A stretch of DNA of 27,499 bases, from positions 1-27,499 of IMG/VR virus record IMGVR_UViG_3300035698_006915; one strand, given 5' to 3'. Below, one piece after another: positions 1 to 6,357 of this stretch; positions within the stretch are counted from its first letter, which is position 1, and every line of letters begins with the position of its first letter. Origin of the DNA: a virus. A program made the translations under genes and the position numbers. The notes beneath the pieces were generated by a model. It ran no database searches. It worked only from the letters and a program-made list of their open reading frames with translations, and was not told the DNA's origin.

Positions 1-80
1 CACATGATGGCTGTGTAAGCAAAGATGCATGATGCCATCATAATGATAGCACCAATAGCTTCCTTCTTAGTCTTAGACAT
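1..80 (-). CDS. Small membrane protein, N-terminal part only (cut by window edge)
   Basis: This gene starts with an ATG read on the minus strand at 80-78 and runs off the left edge, so only 26 residues are visible. They begin MSKTKKEAIGAI and continue as a hydrophobic stretch, the usual look of a short basic cytoplasmic tail followed by a transmembrane helix. The start is well supported: a strong Shine-Dalgarno site (AGGAGG on the minus strand) sits five bases upstream. It is the only minus-strand gene seen, and it is transcribed away from the accessory and virion genes, so the gap to its right marks an operon boundary. The function cannot be told from this fragment. Confidence 0.72.
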   Translation of the reverse strand, partial: MSKTKKEAIGAIIMMASCIFAYTAIM

Positions 81-348
81 AGATTCCTCCTGTGTCGTGA
101 AAAGACGGGGTGGGCGTGTTCCTTTTGCAATAAAGGAGACTACTATCCCATATATCCTATTATCCAGTGACAGTATTGTTGTATATTATTTTTTTCTTAC
201 GTCCACACGCCGTGTATATTTTTTTCACCTTTTTAGCCCCATTAAGGCGTTATTAACATTTTCATGGAAATAAATACCTTCATGTCTCGATACTATTAAT
301 TAGGAACGGTAACTCCATAAGGGAGATACAAAAACGCGCGGATTTAAT
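81..348. promoter_or_regulatory. Divergent intergenic region, probable promoter region for both directions
   Basis: These 268 bases lie between a minus-strand gene and the first plus-strand gene, so promoters for both directions would be expected here. The stretch is AT-rich. Two similar blocks, GTATATT followed by a run of T, lie at 181-196 and 214-226, and a small inverted repeat (ACACG/CGTGT, 205-215) sits between them. No -35/-10 pair matched the sigma70 consensus well on either strand, so no individual promoter is called. Open reading frames crossing the region overlap the minus-strand gene and look like chance. Confidence 0.5.
86..91 (-). promoter_or_regulatory. Ribosome binding site of the leftmost minus-strand gene
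   Basis: AGGAGG on the minus strand, five bases before the ATG at 80-78. It decides the start of that truncated gene and is one of the few near-perfect Shine-Dalgarno sites in the window. Confidence 0.75.
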
Positions 349-540
349 ATGAAAGAGAAAGAGTTAGTAATAATAGCCAATCAAGAGATAAAGCGTAGAA
401 TAGACATAGCTATAGCAGGTAATGATTGCATGATCAGTAGACCTTGCCTCAGATGTGATGAGGATCGCATATCCTGGTCTAACACATTCTTCTGTATAGA
501 TTGTACTAAGAAGATTGGAGAGATGAGGGTGTGGACTTGA
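349..540 (+). CDS. Small zinc-ribbon-like protein (63 aa)
   Basis: A 63-residue charged protein with two cysteine pairs, C33-x2-C36 and C49-x2-C52, separated by twelve residues. This spacing is that of a short zinc ribbon, which in small phage proteins often serves protein or nucleic-acid binding. A further cysteine lies at residue 27. It is the first gene of the rightward accessory run. The ATG is preceded only by a weak GGA at about seven bases; the better GGGAG at 321-325 is too far away. Its TGA overlaps the next small gene. The function is not recognised; zinc binding is inferred from cysteine spacing alone. Confidence 0.62.
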   Translation: MKEKELVIIANQEIKRRIDIAIAGNDCMISRPCLRCDEDRISWSNTFFCIDCTKKIGEMRVWT

Positions 541-623
541 GTAACGCAGACAAGGGGGTCTCTAGGGAAGAGATGCTTAGTATAAAGAAGCTAGTCTGGA
601 CTAACATGCAAGGAATAAACTAA
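531..623 (+). CDS. Tiny ORF (30 aa) linking two coupled genes
   Basis: A 30-codon frame from GTG at 531 (or TTG at 537, 28 codons) to a TAA at 621-623. It overlaps the end of the zinc-ribbon gene, and its stop shares one base with the next ATG (TAATG at 621-625). A GGAG at 517-520 sits about ten bases before the GTG. The peptide includes the segment SREEMLSIKKLVW. The seamless overlaps at both ends are the main reason to believe it is translated: without it the 83-base gap before 623 would be the only break in a tightly coupled run. It has no recognisable domain and could be a chance frame. Confidence 0.4.
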   Translation: MDLSNADKGVSREEMLSIKKLVWTNMQGIN

Positions 624-886
624 TGAAAGTAACAAGTAAGACAGAGTTAGTCTCTAGCGAGAGAAGACAGCCCTGGAACCCCAGGCACGTCGCACAGGAT
701 TTGCTCAGTAACGTGAACTACCGTTGCTCGTCTAAAGAGTTTAAACGTATAGCGTATCTTATACTGGAGGCTTATGATAATGAATGTACGATCTACACTG
801 AAAGAAATATGAACTCTGCTTATACTCATGTAAAAATAGAGCATCGTTATTATGCATACAAATGCGCGGTATTAATAGGACAATGA
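623..886 (+). CDS. MKVTSKTE-family small protein 1 (87 aa)
   Basis: First member of a tandem family of small proteins that share the N-terminal peptide MKVTSKTEL. The body of 87 residues is mixed charged and aromatic, with segments such as EFKRIAYLILEAYDNE, predicted by eye as helix then strand. No catalytic motif, signal peptide or membrane segment is visible. The ATG overlaps the stop of the preceding tiny frame (TAATG), and its own end overlaps the next gene as ATGA. There is no Shine-Dalgarno site, so translation probably depends on coupling. Location in an array of small fast-changing genes beside a divergent control region suggests an accessory or host-takeover role; this is inference only. 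Confidence 0.7.
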   Translation: MKVTSKTELVSSERRQPWNPRHVAQDLLSNVNYRCSSKEFKRIAYLILEAYDNECTIYTERNMNSAYTHVKIEHRYYAYKCAVLIGQ

Positions 887-1146
887 AAGTAACAAGTAAG
901 ATAACAATTCAAAGCCACAGTGCTAATGATCTCAAGATAGACATCATGAATACTAAGACACCTCAGGAGCTCAACTCCCTCATTGAGTCATACGATGGAG
1001 ACCTAGTCTTAAAAGTAGAGCCAATAGGCCTGAGTGGCGTTAGGTTCGACGCGTTTGCTACTATAATAGAGAACGGTGATAAGGTTAAGACTATAGCTAG
1101 ACATACATCTCCTATGGGGGAGTATAAATGGCAGGAGTTCGCATAA
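883..1146 (+). CDS. MKVTSKTE-family small protein 2 (87 aa)
   Basis: Begins MKVTSKITIQ; its first 18 bases are identical to those of the gene at 623. The start at 883 is chosen over an upstream in-frame ATG at 862 because it gives the family N terminus and an ATGA overlap with the preceding stop. The region NTKTPQELNSLIES followed by a short strand is clearly shared with the gene at 1704 (KTKTGDELGMLVRT), so the two are homologous beyond the N terminus. The stop shares one base with the next ATG. Function is unknown; the fold looks like a small alpha/beta domain. Confidence 0.72.
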   Translation: MKVTSKITIQSHSANDLKIDIMNTKTPQELNSLIESYDGDLVLKVEPIGLSGVRFDAFATIIENGDKVKTIARHTSPMGEYKWQEFA

Positions 1147-1442
1147 TGAAGGTAACCAGTGTGACAGAGATAGAAGACGACTACTATCTCAATGTAATGT
1201 CGGATGCAGTCTTTAATCTAATATTCAAGAACGGAGGTGCTTTTACTATGGCTGAGTACTACGAGCTGCTTACGAAGATCGGTGATATCTACAATGACAA
1301 CTGTCAGATTGAAACCAGGAGAAGAGGCTATGGTCTTTGTGATATGACTCTAGTAGTCTCCTATGGTCTTTGTGATATGACTCTAGTAGTCTCCTATCGT
1401 GGCAACAAGACTAGTTATTCAATAGTAGTGATATTAAAGTAA
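1146..1442 (+). CDS. MKVTSKTE-family small protein 3 (98 aa) with internal duplication
   Basis: Begins MKVTSVTEIE. The start at 1146 is preferred over an in-frame ATG at 1128 because it gives the family N terminus and the TAATG overlap. Near the C terminus an 11-residue unit, YGLCDMTLVVS, occurs twice in a row because of a perfect 33-bp tandem repeat in the DNA. The last two codons before the stop appear to be a readthrough extension: changing one base (T1434 to G) would restore a TGA stop here and an ATG start for the next frame. So both the duplication and the 3' end look recent. No known domain is visible. Confidence 0.68.
   Translation: MKVTSVTEIEDDYYLNVMSDAVFNLIFKNGGAFTMAEYYELLTKIGDIYNDNCQIETRRRGYGLCDMTLVVSYGLCDMTLVVSYRGNKTSYSIVVILK
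1328..1393 (+). repeat. Perfect 33-bp tandem duplication
   Basis: Two identical 33-base copies lie head to tail at 1328-1360 and 1361-1393, followed by the first four bases of a third (CTAT). The length is a multiple of three, so the reading frame of the host gene is kept and 11 residues are doubled. Complete identity at synonymous positions implies a recent event, or an assembly error to be checked. Confidence 0.93.
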
Positions 1443-1657
1443 CGCTGATTAGTGAGTTTGACAATAGCCCCTATATTATAGAGAAGTATATGTCTAGTTA
1501 TAAGATAGACTCCACTGATCCTTACTTTAATATACTTCATAATGAGATCTGCGGTTTGATAGATGATAGCTTCATTGGTTACCTGGATGACGTAACGTAT
1601 GATAAGGACTTTAATATAGAGCAGCCATTTAATATTAGAATAGAGTATCCAGTCTAA
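1433..1657 (+). pseudogene. MKVTSKTE-family small protein 4 with ATT in place of ATG
   Basis: A 74-codon open frame running to TAA at 1655-1657. Its first codons read IKVTLISEF, which lines up with MKVTSKTEL of the neighbours, but the initiator is ATT (1433-1435). No ATG, GTG or TTG occurs between the nearest upstream in-frame stop (1412-1414) and this point; the first in-frame ATG is at 1490 and would give 55 residues. The frame is otherwise intact and contains typical family text (YIIEKYMSSYK, GYLDDVTYD). Either the gene starts at the rare ATT codon, or at 1490, or it has been silenced by one point mutation. Length and composition match the family. Confidence 0.6.
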
Positions 1658-1703
1658 AAGCCTTGGTACATTAAAACGTTTACGTACAATAAGGGAAAAT
1701 GCA

Positions 1704-2003
1704 TTGAAAGTAAGTAACATCCTAAAGATACAGTACTATGATCCAGATGACCTTATGGAGGACCTGAAGAAGACTAAGACAGGTGACGAACTAGGTATGC
1801 TAGTTAGAACTGTTAACGCTAACACCTCGAGAAACGGCGGGCTATCTATCACTATGCCTGACGGAGATGGTACCTCAGGTGGTCCATACTCAGACGTAAG
1901 AGTATATGAAGACGATGTATACTATGCAAGCGTTCTTTATGAGTACAACAATTGGTATGATCCTCATGGATACGAAAAACAAAGAATAAACTGGCATAAG
2001 TAA
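1704..2003 (+). CDS. MKVTSKTE-family small protein 5 (99 aa, TTG start)
   Basis: Starts at TTG (1704), giving MKVSNILKIQ; no ATG is available in frame, and an AAGGG at 1691-1695 serves as a plausible ribosome site. The segment DPDDLMEDLKKTKTGDELGMLV matches ANDLKIDIMNTKTPQELNSLI of the gene at 883, so family membership rests on more than the N terminus. The C-terminal half is rich in Tyr, Trp and Asp. A 46-base gap upstream follows the ATT-start frame, the longest spacer inside the array. Its stop overlaps the next ATG (TAATG). The function is unknown. Confidence 0.7.
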   Translation: MKVSNILKIQYYDPDDLMEDLKKTKTGDELGMLVRTVNANTSRNGGLSITMPDGDGTSGGPYSDVRVYEDDVYYASVLYEYNNWYDPHGYEKQRINWHK

Positions 2004-2287
2004 TGAGAGTAACAAGTAAGACAGAGCTCGTTGATGATTTCGTTAATGACTATCATCATCATAGGGCAGAGGTAATTAAGAACTCTGCACTCGTAGCTAG
2101 ATCAATAGAGGACCTTCACGCTCTCCAGCAGAGCGTCTCTGAGCACGAAGACGATATCGTGATAGATATTACGGAAAATTATATAGTGGACCACAAACGA
2201 CGTGGCAGAGCGTTTGGCGCTAAAGTAGACATCATACACAATGTAGGATCAGTCTTCTGCATCAGAACAATAACAGTAGCATTTTAA
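2003..2287 (+). CDS. MKVTSKTE-family small protein 6 (94 aa)
   Basis: Begins MRVTSKTELV; the first 24 bases differ from those of the gene at 623 at one position only, although the rest of the two proteins diverges. This is the clearest case of N-terminal conservation against a variable body. The segment SIEDLHALQQSVSEHEDD followed by a strand resembles TPQELNSLIESYDGD in the gene at 883. A basic patch, DHKRRGRAFG, lies near residue 70. The ATG overlaps the preceding stop as TAATG. No catalytic motif is visible; function unknown. Confidence 0.72.
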   Translation: MRVTSKTELVDDFVNDYHHHRAEVIKNSALVARSIEDLHALQQSVSEHEDDIVIDITENYIVDHKRRGRAFGAKVDIIHNVGSVFCIRTITVAF

Positions 2288-2288
2288 T

Positions 2289-2522
2289 ATGAAAGTAACA
2301 GCAACAGAAATAGAATTCGAAGAAGAGATCTTATTTACCCAAGGCTATGTGCAATTGGATATGACAAATGGTGACCTCTCAGTATACGACGGTAAGCAAT
2401 GGGATACGACTAATGTAAATGCTGATAACGTAATTACTATAAAAACTACAGAAATTACCAGCTCACCTCAGTACACAGCAACTTGGGCCTATGGTGATTC
2501 GATAACTTGGACTAGTACGTAA
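2289..2522 (+). CDS. MKVTSKTE-family small protein 7 (77 aa)
   Basis: Begins MKVTATEIEF, keeping the MKVT start and the acidic follow-up of the family. The first 12 bases match the genes at 623 and 883. The body is acidic and Thr-rich with alternating polar and hydrophobic residues, suggesting a small beta domain. It starts one base after the previous stop. It ends the array; a 75-base gap with a TATAAT follows, so the accessory run probably stops here. Function unknown. Confidence 0.68.
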   Translation: MKVTATEIEFEEEILFTQGYVQLDMTNGDLSVYDGKQWDTTNVNADNVITIKTTEITSSPQYTATWAYGDSITWTST

Positions 2523-2544
2523 GATCGGACTTCTTATCGAGAGC

Positions 2545-2550
2545 TATAAT
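2545..2550 (+). promoter_or_regulatory. Candidate -10 element before the fibre gene
   Basis: A perfect TATAAT sits in the 75-base gap between the accessory array and the large fibre gene, about 47 bases before its ATG. No -35 hexamer is found at the usual 16-18 base spacing, so a normal sigma70 promoter would be weak or activator-dependent. The rest of the gap holds only two minute frames of five or six codons. Confidence 0.25.
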
Positions 2551-2597
2551 ATGAGACCGGAAAGATAATGCGCAGCAAACCCTTCTAACATTCAAGC

Positions 2598-5111
2598 ATG
2601 ACCTTTCAAGTTACATACTGGCAATCTCAGCATAATGATCGCTCAGGATTAGTTGGAGGTCCGCCAACTTTAGAAGTACCGGGCTTCCTCGGGAACTCTA
2701 TAGATCTAGAGACTATTACCTCCCCTGGTAGGGGTGACGGTAAGTTATACGTATTCTCTAAGCACTATACCTCTGTTGATAGTTTCTCTGGTTACACACA
2801 GCTCGATCAGCTAGATCTTGCTATCCTTAATAAGACTTCTCCAGAGAGAATGTTATTTGCTCCTGCGGCTAGCAATAGTCAGACTATCCTTAATGGTAGC
2901 CATCATTACTCCTCTGTTGATGGAGTAGAGTGGTCTAACGGAGTGTCTCCTGAGTTCACAGAGATATATGGTAACAGTAATAAGGCTACACTATCAGATG
3001 GCTCTTTTTACATTATAACCGGTCACGGGGAATCTCATGGGTTTTGGATCAGACGTGAGTTCAGTGAGAACTACGCCTTAACAGGAGCAGGCTTTGCTAC
3101 CTTTGCAGTATCAACTCCTTCAATAGGTTTCAGTGGTGACCAGGATGAAAGTCCTAGGCCTTCAGGTGAAGGAACGGGAGAAGACGGAACGGGAGACCTG
3201 TTCGCAGCTCCAGAACCTCCTGACTATACCATACCTGTTGAGGGTGACTGCGACATAATCGTTGACGGTAGTGATCTTACTATATCATTCTTTAATGACT
3301 TCACTAGGTCCCCTAATATAACAGAGGGCAACTGGGCTGCTCAAGGCTTTGGAATGGGTGGATGGTCCGATGCTGAGCTTCAAGAGCTAGTCGACAATAG
3401 CGGCGGCAACCCAATAGGTATACAGCGCAATGAGATCAATCTTATATCTCAAGCTATAAATATGGCTGTCAGAGACAAGCCTTACTATACTGTCATTGTT
3501 ACTGGAGCGAATGCAGAATATCAGACTCTTCAGGTTCCTATTTCCTACGGTGATGACTGGCTATGGGATAGCGTTGCCGATGAACTTGGTCCTGTAAAGA
3601 TAGGCATCAAGGGTAACGGAGGTAACGTCAAATGCATGGATGCAGCCATAAATGCTTCTCCAGCCTCAAGAATAGCTAATAATAAACCAGAGATATACGA
3701 CTCTACTCATAATAATCCTAAGCAACCAGAAGGAGGCAGGAGGGCATATGCTGACCCTATATCTGGAGCACCAACGCATCTAGTATCGCACGGCTTTAGC
3801 ATTACATATGTAGGTCTTGATACAGGGGCACAGATGTCATATCCTGTTCATGGCCCTAACGCCAGTAAGATATATGATCCTTTAGCCTTCTACTCTTCTG
3901 TTAACGAATTAGACGACCCGGACCCAAGTGACAGGAGTCAAGCTCCCTGTAATTACGTAGAACTGTTTAACATGAAGCTTCGTCCCGCTCTATATGGCGG
4001 CGACGTTCAATACTTCTATATGGTAGGTCATATACAAGGACATATGTATGTAGAAGGTTGCGAGTTTATGCCTATGGACTTAGGTGCAGATGGAGCTACC
4101 GAATACCATAAGAGAGGTCCCAAAGAAGATCCTCCTTTCCAGTATATATATGCTGATGCAAAATCATGCATGAGGTTCAATCACCAGGTATTTGGAGACA
4201 CAGTACTTAAAGGTAATGGAACTAGTAGAGATTTTCCTGCAGCCGCACAACTAGCCACATACACTGGAGCAACAGACCTTGTTACTTGCCACGAGCATAT
4301 GTACTATATTAAAGATGGTGGTAGCCTATGGATTCTCGATCATGGTATAGAGAATAGCCCATTCTATGTAGTGACTACTGACCGCACAATGTTCCAGGTC
4401 CGTCCCGAGAAGGCAGATATTACGGACGAGGAAGAAGAAAAATACTCAGGCCAAAGTCCTGATACCAACTGGGGTTATGGAAGAAACGGAGATATTGTCA
4501 TAAAGAATAATTATCTCTCTGGACATGGAACACAATTATTTACCAGTGAAGGAATTCACCCCGAGGCAGATGGCTTTGACGGAGGAGGTGCAAACTTAAC
4601 TGTATGGAGAAATACTACAGGTAGTACTTACTTCTATGACAATAATTGTATTGATGCATACTACAATTGCTTAGCAGCTGTAGCTCAGGCTCAAGACAGG
4701 AATATGTTCAATACAGAGCATGGATATCCTATGGATATAGTATACCTAAGAGGCAACACTCTTACTAGCACAGCTGATACAAGTAGAGAGACAGTTACTC
4801 TAGTAGGCATGCATCGCCTGCATATACTATCAGGCAATAGCGTATCTAATGCTGGTGGCAAGGAAACCTCATTCGGAGATTCTACATCGTTCCAGCCAGA
4901 TGGATTCAAAGGACCCTTTGGAGGCGGCATAAATGGTATCACAGATCTACTTATTGAACACGAAGGAGTTAACTTTAGTGGAGACTTTGGACCCCAGGCT
5001 AGGTACGTTGAGTATGCCGCTGGAACAGGAGTGCTAGGTGTTTATGTTGACATAGATATGAGCGATCCAAGCGGAAGTTTAGAGGGGATTGTCCCCTGGC
5101 TAAAAGTTTAA
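2598..5111 (+). CDS. Probable tail fibre/tailspike with beta-helix region (837 aa)
   Basis: An 837-residue Gly-, Asn- and Asp-rich protein with no signal peptide or membrane segment. Residues 1-175 form an N-terminal beta-rich part, residues 180-210 a low-complexity acidic and proline linker, and the remainder is beta-strand rich. In the C-terminal third, turns such as DIVIKNNYLSGHG, LTVWRNTTGS, IVYLRGNTLTST and LHILSGNSVSN recur, the pattern of a parallel beta-helix like that of phage tailspikes and pectate-lyase-fold proteins. This supports a receptor-binding or surface-glycan-degrading virion protein, though no catalytic residues could be assigned. The ATG is the first start after an in-frame stop at 2586 and lacks a Shine-Dalgarno site. 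It stands well away from the tail genes, upstream of the packaging module. Confidence 0.55.
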   Translation: MTFQVTYWQSQHNDRSGLVGGPPTLEVPGFLGNSIDLETITSPGRGDGKLYVFSKHYTSVDSFSGYTQLDQLDLAILNKTSPERMLFAPAASNSQTILNGSHHYSSVDGVEWSNGVSPEFTEIYGNSNKATLSDGSFYIITGHGESHGFWIRREFSENYALTGAGFATFAVSTPSIGFSGDQDESPRPSGEGTGEDGTGDLFAAPEPPDYTIPVEGDCDIIVDGSDLTISFFNDFTRSPNITEGNWAAQGFGMGGWSDAELQELVDNSGGNPIGIQRNEINLISQAINMAVRDKPYYTVIVTGANAEYQTLQVPISYGDDWLWDSVADELGPVKIGIKGNGGNVKCMDAAINASPASRIANNKPEIYDSTHNNPKQPEGGRRAYADPISGAPTHLVSHGFSITYVGLDTGAQMSYPVHGPNASKIYDPLAFYSSVNELDDPDPSDRSQAPCNYVELFNMKLRPALYGGDVQYFYMVGHIQGHMYVEGCEFMPMDLGADGATEYHKRGPKEDPPFQYIYADAKSCMRFNHQVFGDTVLKGNGTSRDFPAAAQLATYTGATDLVTCHEHMYYIKDGGSLWILDHGIENSPFYVVTTDRTMFQVRPEKADITDEEEEKYSGQSPDTNWGYGRNGDIVIKNNYLSGHGTQLFTSEGIHPEADGFDGGGANLTVWRNTTGSTYFYDNNCIDAYYNCLAAVAQAQDRNMFNTEHGYPMDIVYLRGNTLTSTADTSRETVTLVGMHRLHILSGNSVSNAGGKETSFGDSTSFQPDGFKGPFGGGINGITDLLIEHEGVNFSGDFGPQARYVEYAAGTGVLGVYVDIDMSDPSGSLEGIVPWLKV

Positions 5112-5127
5112 CAATTAATATACCCCT

Positions 5128-5343
5128 ATGACAGATTTTTTAACAGTTATCTGGCAGTGCGATAAAAAGAACTGCAAACAAGATAATCTTCGCGTATTAG
5201 AAGTAGGGTCAACAATTATAGATGATGAGTGCGAACATTGTAAGAAACTCATTAGAGAACCAATCTGGTTTGAAATAGAACTAGATAATAAGAAAATAGA
5301 CGAATTATATGGAAACAGTAAAAGAGACGGACAGCAAGGTTAA
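5128..5343 (+). CDS. Small zinc-ribbon-like protein (71 aa)
   Basis: A 71-residue charged protein with C11-x4-C16 and C35-x2-C38, a likely four-cysteine zinc site on a short beta-rich body, ending in a basic tail. Such single-domain ribbons in phages often bind DNA, RNA or a host enzyme, but nothing here tells which. It starts 16 bases after the fibre gene without a Shine-Dalgarno site and its 3' end overlaps the following frame if that gene begins at 5309. It opens the group of small genes between the fibre and the nuclease fusion. Confidence 0.58.
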   Translation: MTDFLTVIWQCDKKNCKQDNLRVLEVGSTIIDDECEHCKKLIREPIWFEIELDNKKIDELYGNSKRDGQQG

Positions 5344-5722
5344 TAGCGAAATGCCACTCCCACCGGAGTATCAGGTTCAAGATCAGGTCTTGCTAGAAAA
5401 AACTCAAGAGTATCCTTTGGTTACTGCTGAGGTTTGCCCGTTGCCAATGAAGCGTGTCGCTGACATATCTACAGGAGGTGAAAGACATAGACGCTTCGCT
5501 ATCGTGTTAAGCTTGGGAGGAATCCCAAACTTCGAAGAGATCCAAGAACCTATTACTATCAACTCTGACATGCCTAAAAAGCTTATAGATGGTGACAGTA
5601 TAGAGGACATACGAAAGAGAGCTCACGCCGAGCTTGATTGTATGATTAATATCTTTAGAGATACATCTGACGGCACTATCATGGAAAAGATAGCAGAAGC
5701 CGCTGAAGGCAACGAGGAGTAA
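5309..5722 (+). CDS. Hypothetical protein (137 aa, or 123 aa from 5351)
   Basis: A mostly soluble acidic protein with a central beta segment (RRFAIVLSLGGIP) and a C-terminal helical, acidic end. Two starts are possible: ATG at 5309, which overlaps the preceding gene by 35 bases, or ATG at 5351, seven bases after that gene's stop, with an AAGG at 5337-5340 nearby. The downstream start fits the close but non-overlapping style of most neighbours, and the upstream start cannot be excluded. No domain is recognised. The last bases (GAGGAG, 5714-5719) provide the ribosome site for the next gene. Confidence 0.58.
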   Translation: METVKETDSKVNSEMPLPPEYQVQDQVLLEKTQEYPLVTAEVCPLPMKRVADISTGGERHRRFAIVLSLGGIPNFEEIQEPITINSDMPKKLIDGDSIEDIRKRAHAELDCMINIFRDTSDGTIMEKIAEAAEGNEE

Positions 5723-5727
5723 TTGAA

Positions 5728-6102
5728 ATGCCTAAAACACAAGTAATTGAATACCGTAGAGAACAGATAAAGAGATTTATCACTATTACCAATTTAGGTA
5801 AGGAGAATGAGGCATTTCGCGTTGATTTTGATAATTTGCTAAGACATCTTATGCAAGCACCTGGTGTTAACTTTGAAGCTACAGAGTATGAAAAACTCTT
5901 AAAGCGAGAGCTTGATTCTAAAGTTATTAACCATACTCTTTCTCCTGAGGTAATGAATACTATAAGTGATTATATGTGGAACCTTGCTCTGTTCTGTACT
6001 GCCGAAAAGGAAAAGAAAGACAGAAAGTATGATAAGATAGCACAAGAGCGAGCTGTTAACAAGCATGAGTCCGCAGAAAGACTGCGAAGAGGAAATGCAT
6101 AG
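5728..6102 (+). CDS. Hypothetical helical protein (124 aa)
   Basis: A highly charged, helix-rich protein with long Lys/Glu stretches at the C terminus (AEKEKKDRKYDKIAQERA), suggesting coiled coil. The start is secure: GAGGAG at 5714-5719 is eight bases before the ATG. Placed in a small-gene group upstream of packaging genes, it could be a minor virion or assembly protein, or a small terminase candidate by size and helicity, but there is no recognisable DNA-binding helix-turn-helix. The function remains open. Confidence 0.65.
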   Translation: MPKTQVIEYRREQIKRFITITNLGKENEAFRVDFDNLLRHLMQAPGVNFEATEYEKLLKRELDSKVINHTLSPEVMNTISDYMWNLALFCTAEKEKKDRKYDKIAQERAVNKHESAERLRRGNA

Positions 6103-6117
6103 CAGCAGTACATAGTC

Positions 6118-6357
6118 GTGGCTGATATAGAATTGATGCGTATCTTTCAGGGGTATCTAGAAGGTCCCCTGAAAGATACCTTGTTTATAACTTATGAGCC
6201 ATACATGAGTGCTTACTTTAGATACAGAGAAAGAACTGGGCCTCAATGTCCTTTTTGTAAAAGTGCAGTGAAGCATATTTACTTATCTGAATTTTCAAAG
6301 CACGGAAATGACTTTTTAGAGAGAATAAGAAATGGAAGATGGGAAGGATACTCCTGA
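6118..6357 (+). CDS. Small Cys/His protein (79 aa, GTG start)
   Basis: A 79-residue protein whose C-terminal half holds C44-P-F-C47 followed by H53 and H62, a plausible C2H2-type metal site. The GTG at 6118 is used because the frame opens just upstream; an ATG at 6136 is the alternative. Neither has a clear Shine-Dalgarno site. Codons 8-21 coincide with a perfect 14-bp inverted repeat, which would form a strong hairpin in the mRNA some 20 bases after the GTG. This may control translation, or may mean that the true gene is different. The 3' end overlaps the next gene by 26 bases. Confidence 0.5.
   Translation: MADIELMRIFQGYLEGPLKDTLFITYEPYMSAYFRYRERTGPQCPFCKSAVKHIYLSEFSKHGNDFLERIRNGRWEGYS
6140..6179 (+). 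repeat. Perfect 14-bp inverted repeat with 12-base loop
   Basis: The arms GTATCTTTCAGGGG (6140-6153) and CCCCTGAAAGATAC (6166-6179) are exact reverse complements around the loop at 6154-6165. It is by far the most regular inverted repeat seen in the window and lies in the 5' part of a small gene. It could be an RNA hairpin acting on translation or transcript ends, or a binding site for a dimeric protein. No U-run follows directly, so a classical intrinsic terminator is unlikely. Confidence 0.85.

Noticed and set aside
25-273. Plus-strand open frame across the divergent gap
   Set aside because: It runs antisense over the well-supported minus-strand start at 80 and through AT-rich T-tracts; the peptide looks like translated noncoding DNA and there is no ribosome site.
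334-876. GCGCGG followed by TTAATA found before 349 and before 883
   Set aside because: Two copies of a short motif, one inside coding sequence; not enough to claim a regulatory element.
1663-1690. Promoter candidate TTGGTA-N16-TACAAT before the TTG-start gene
   Set aside because: The predicted transcript would start after the AAGGG ribosome site, so it does not fit translation of that gene; the hexamer matches are only moderate.
2551-2588. Two minute frames (MRPER and MRSKPF) joined by TAATG in the gap before the fibre gene
   Set aside because: They are only five and six codons long with no conservation evidence; too short to call.
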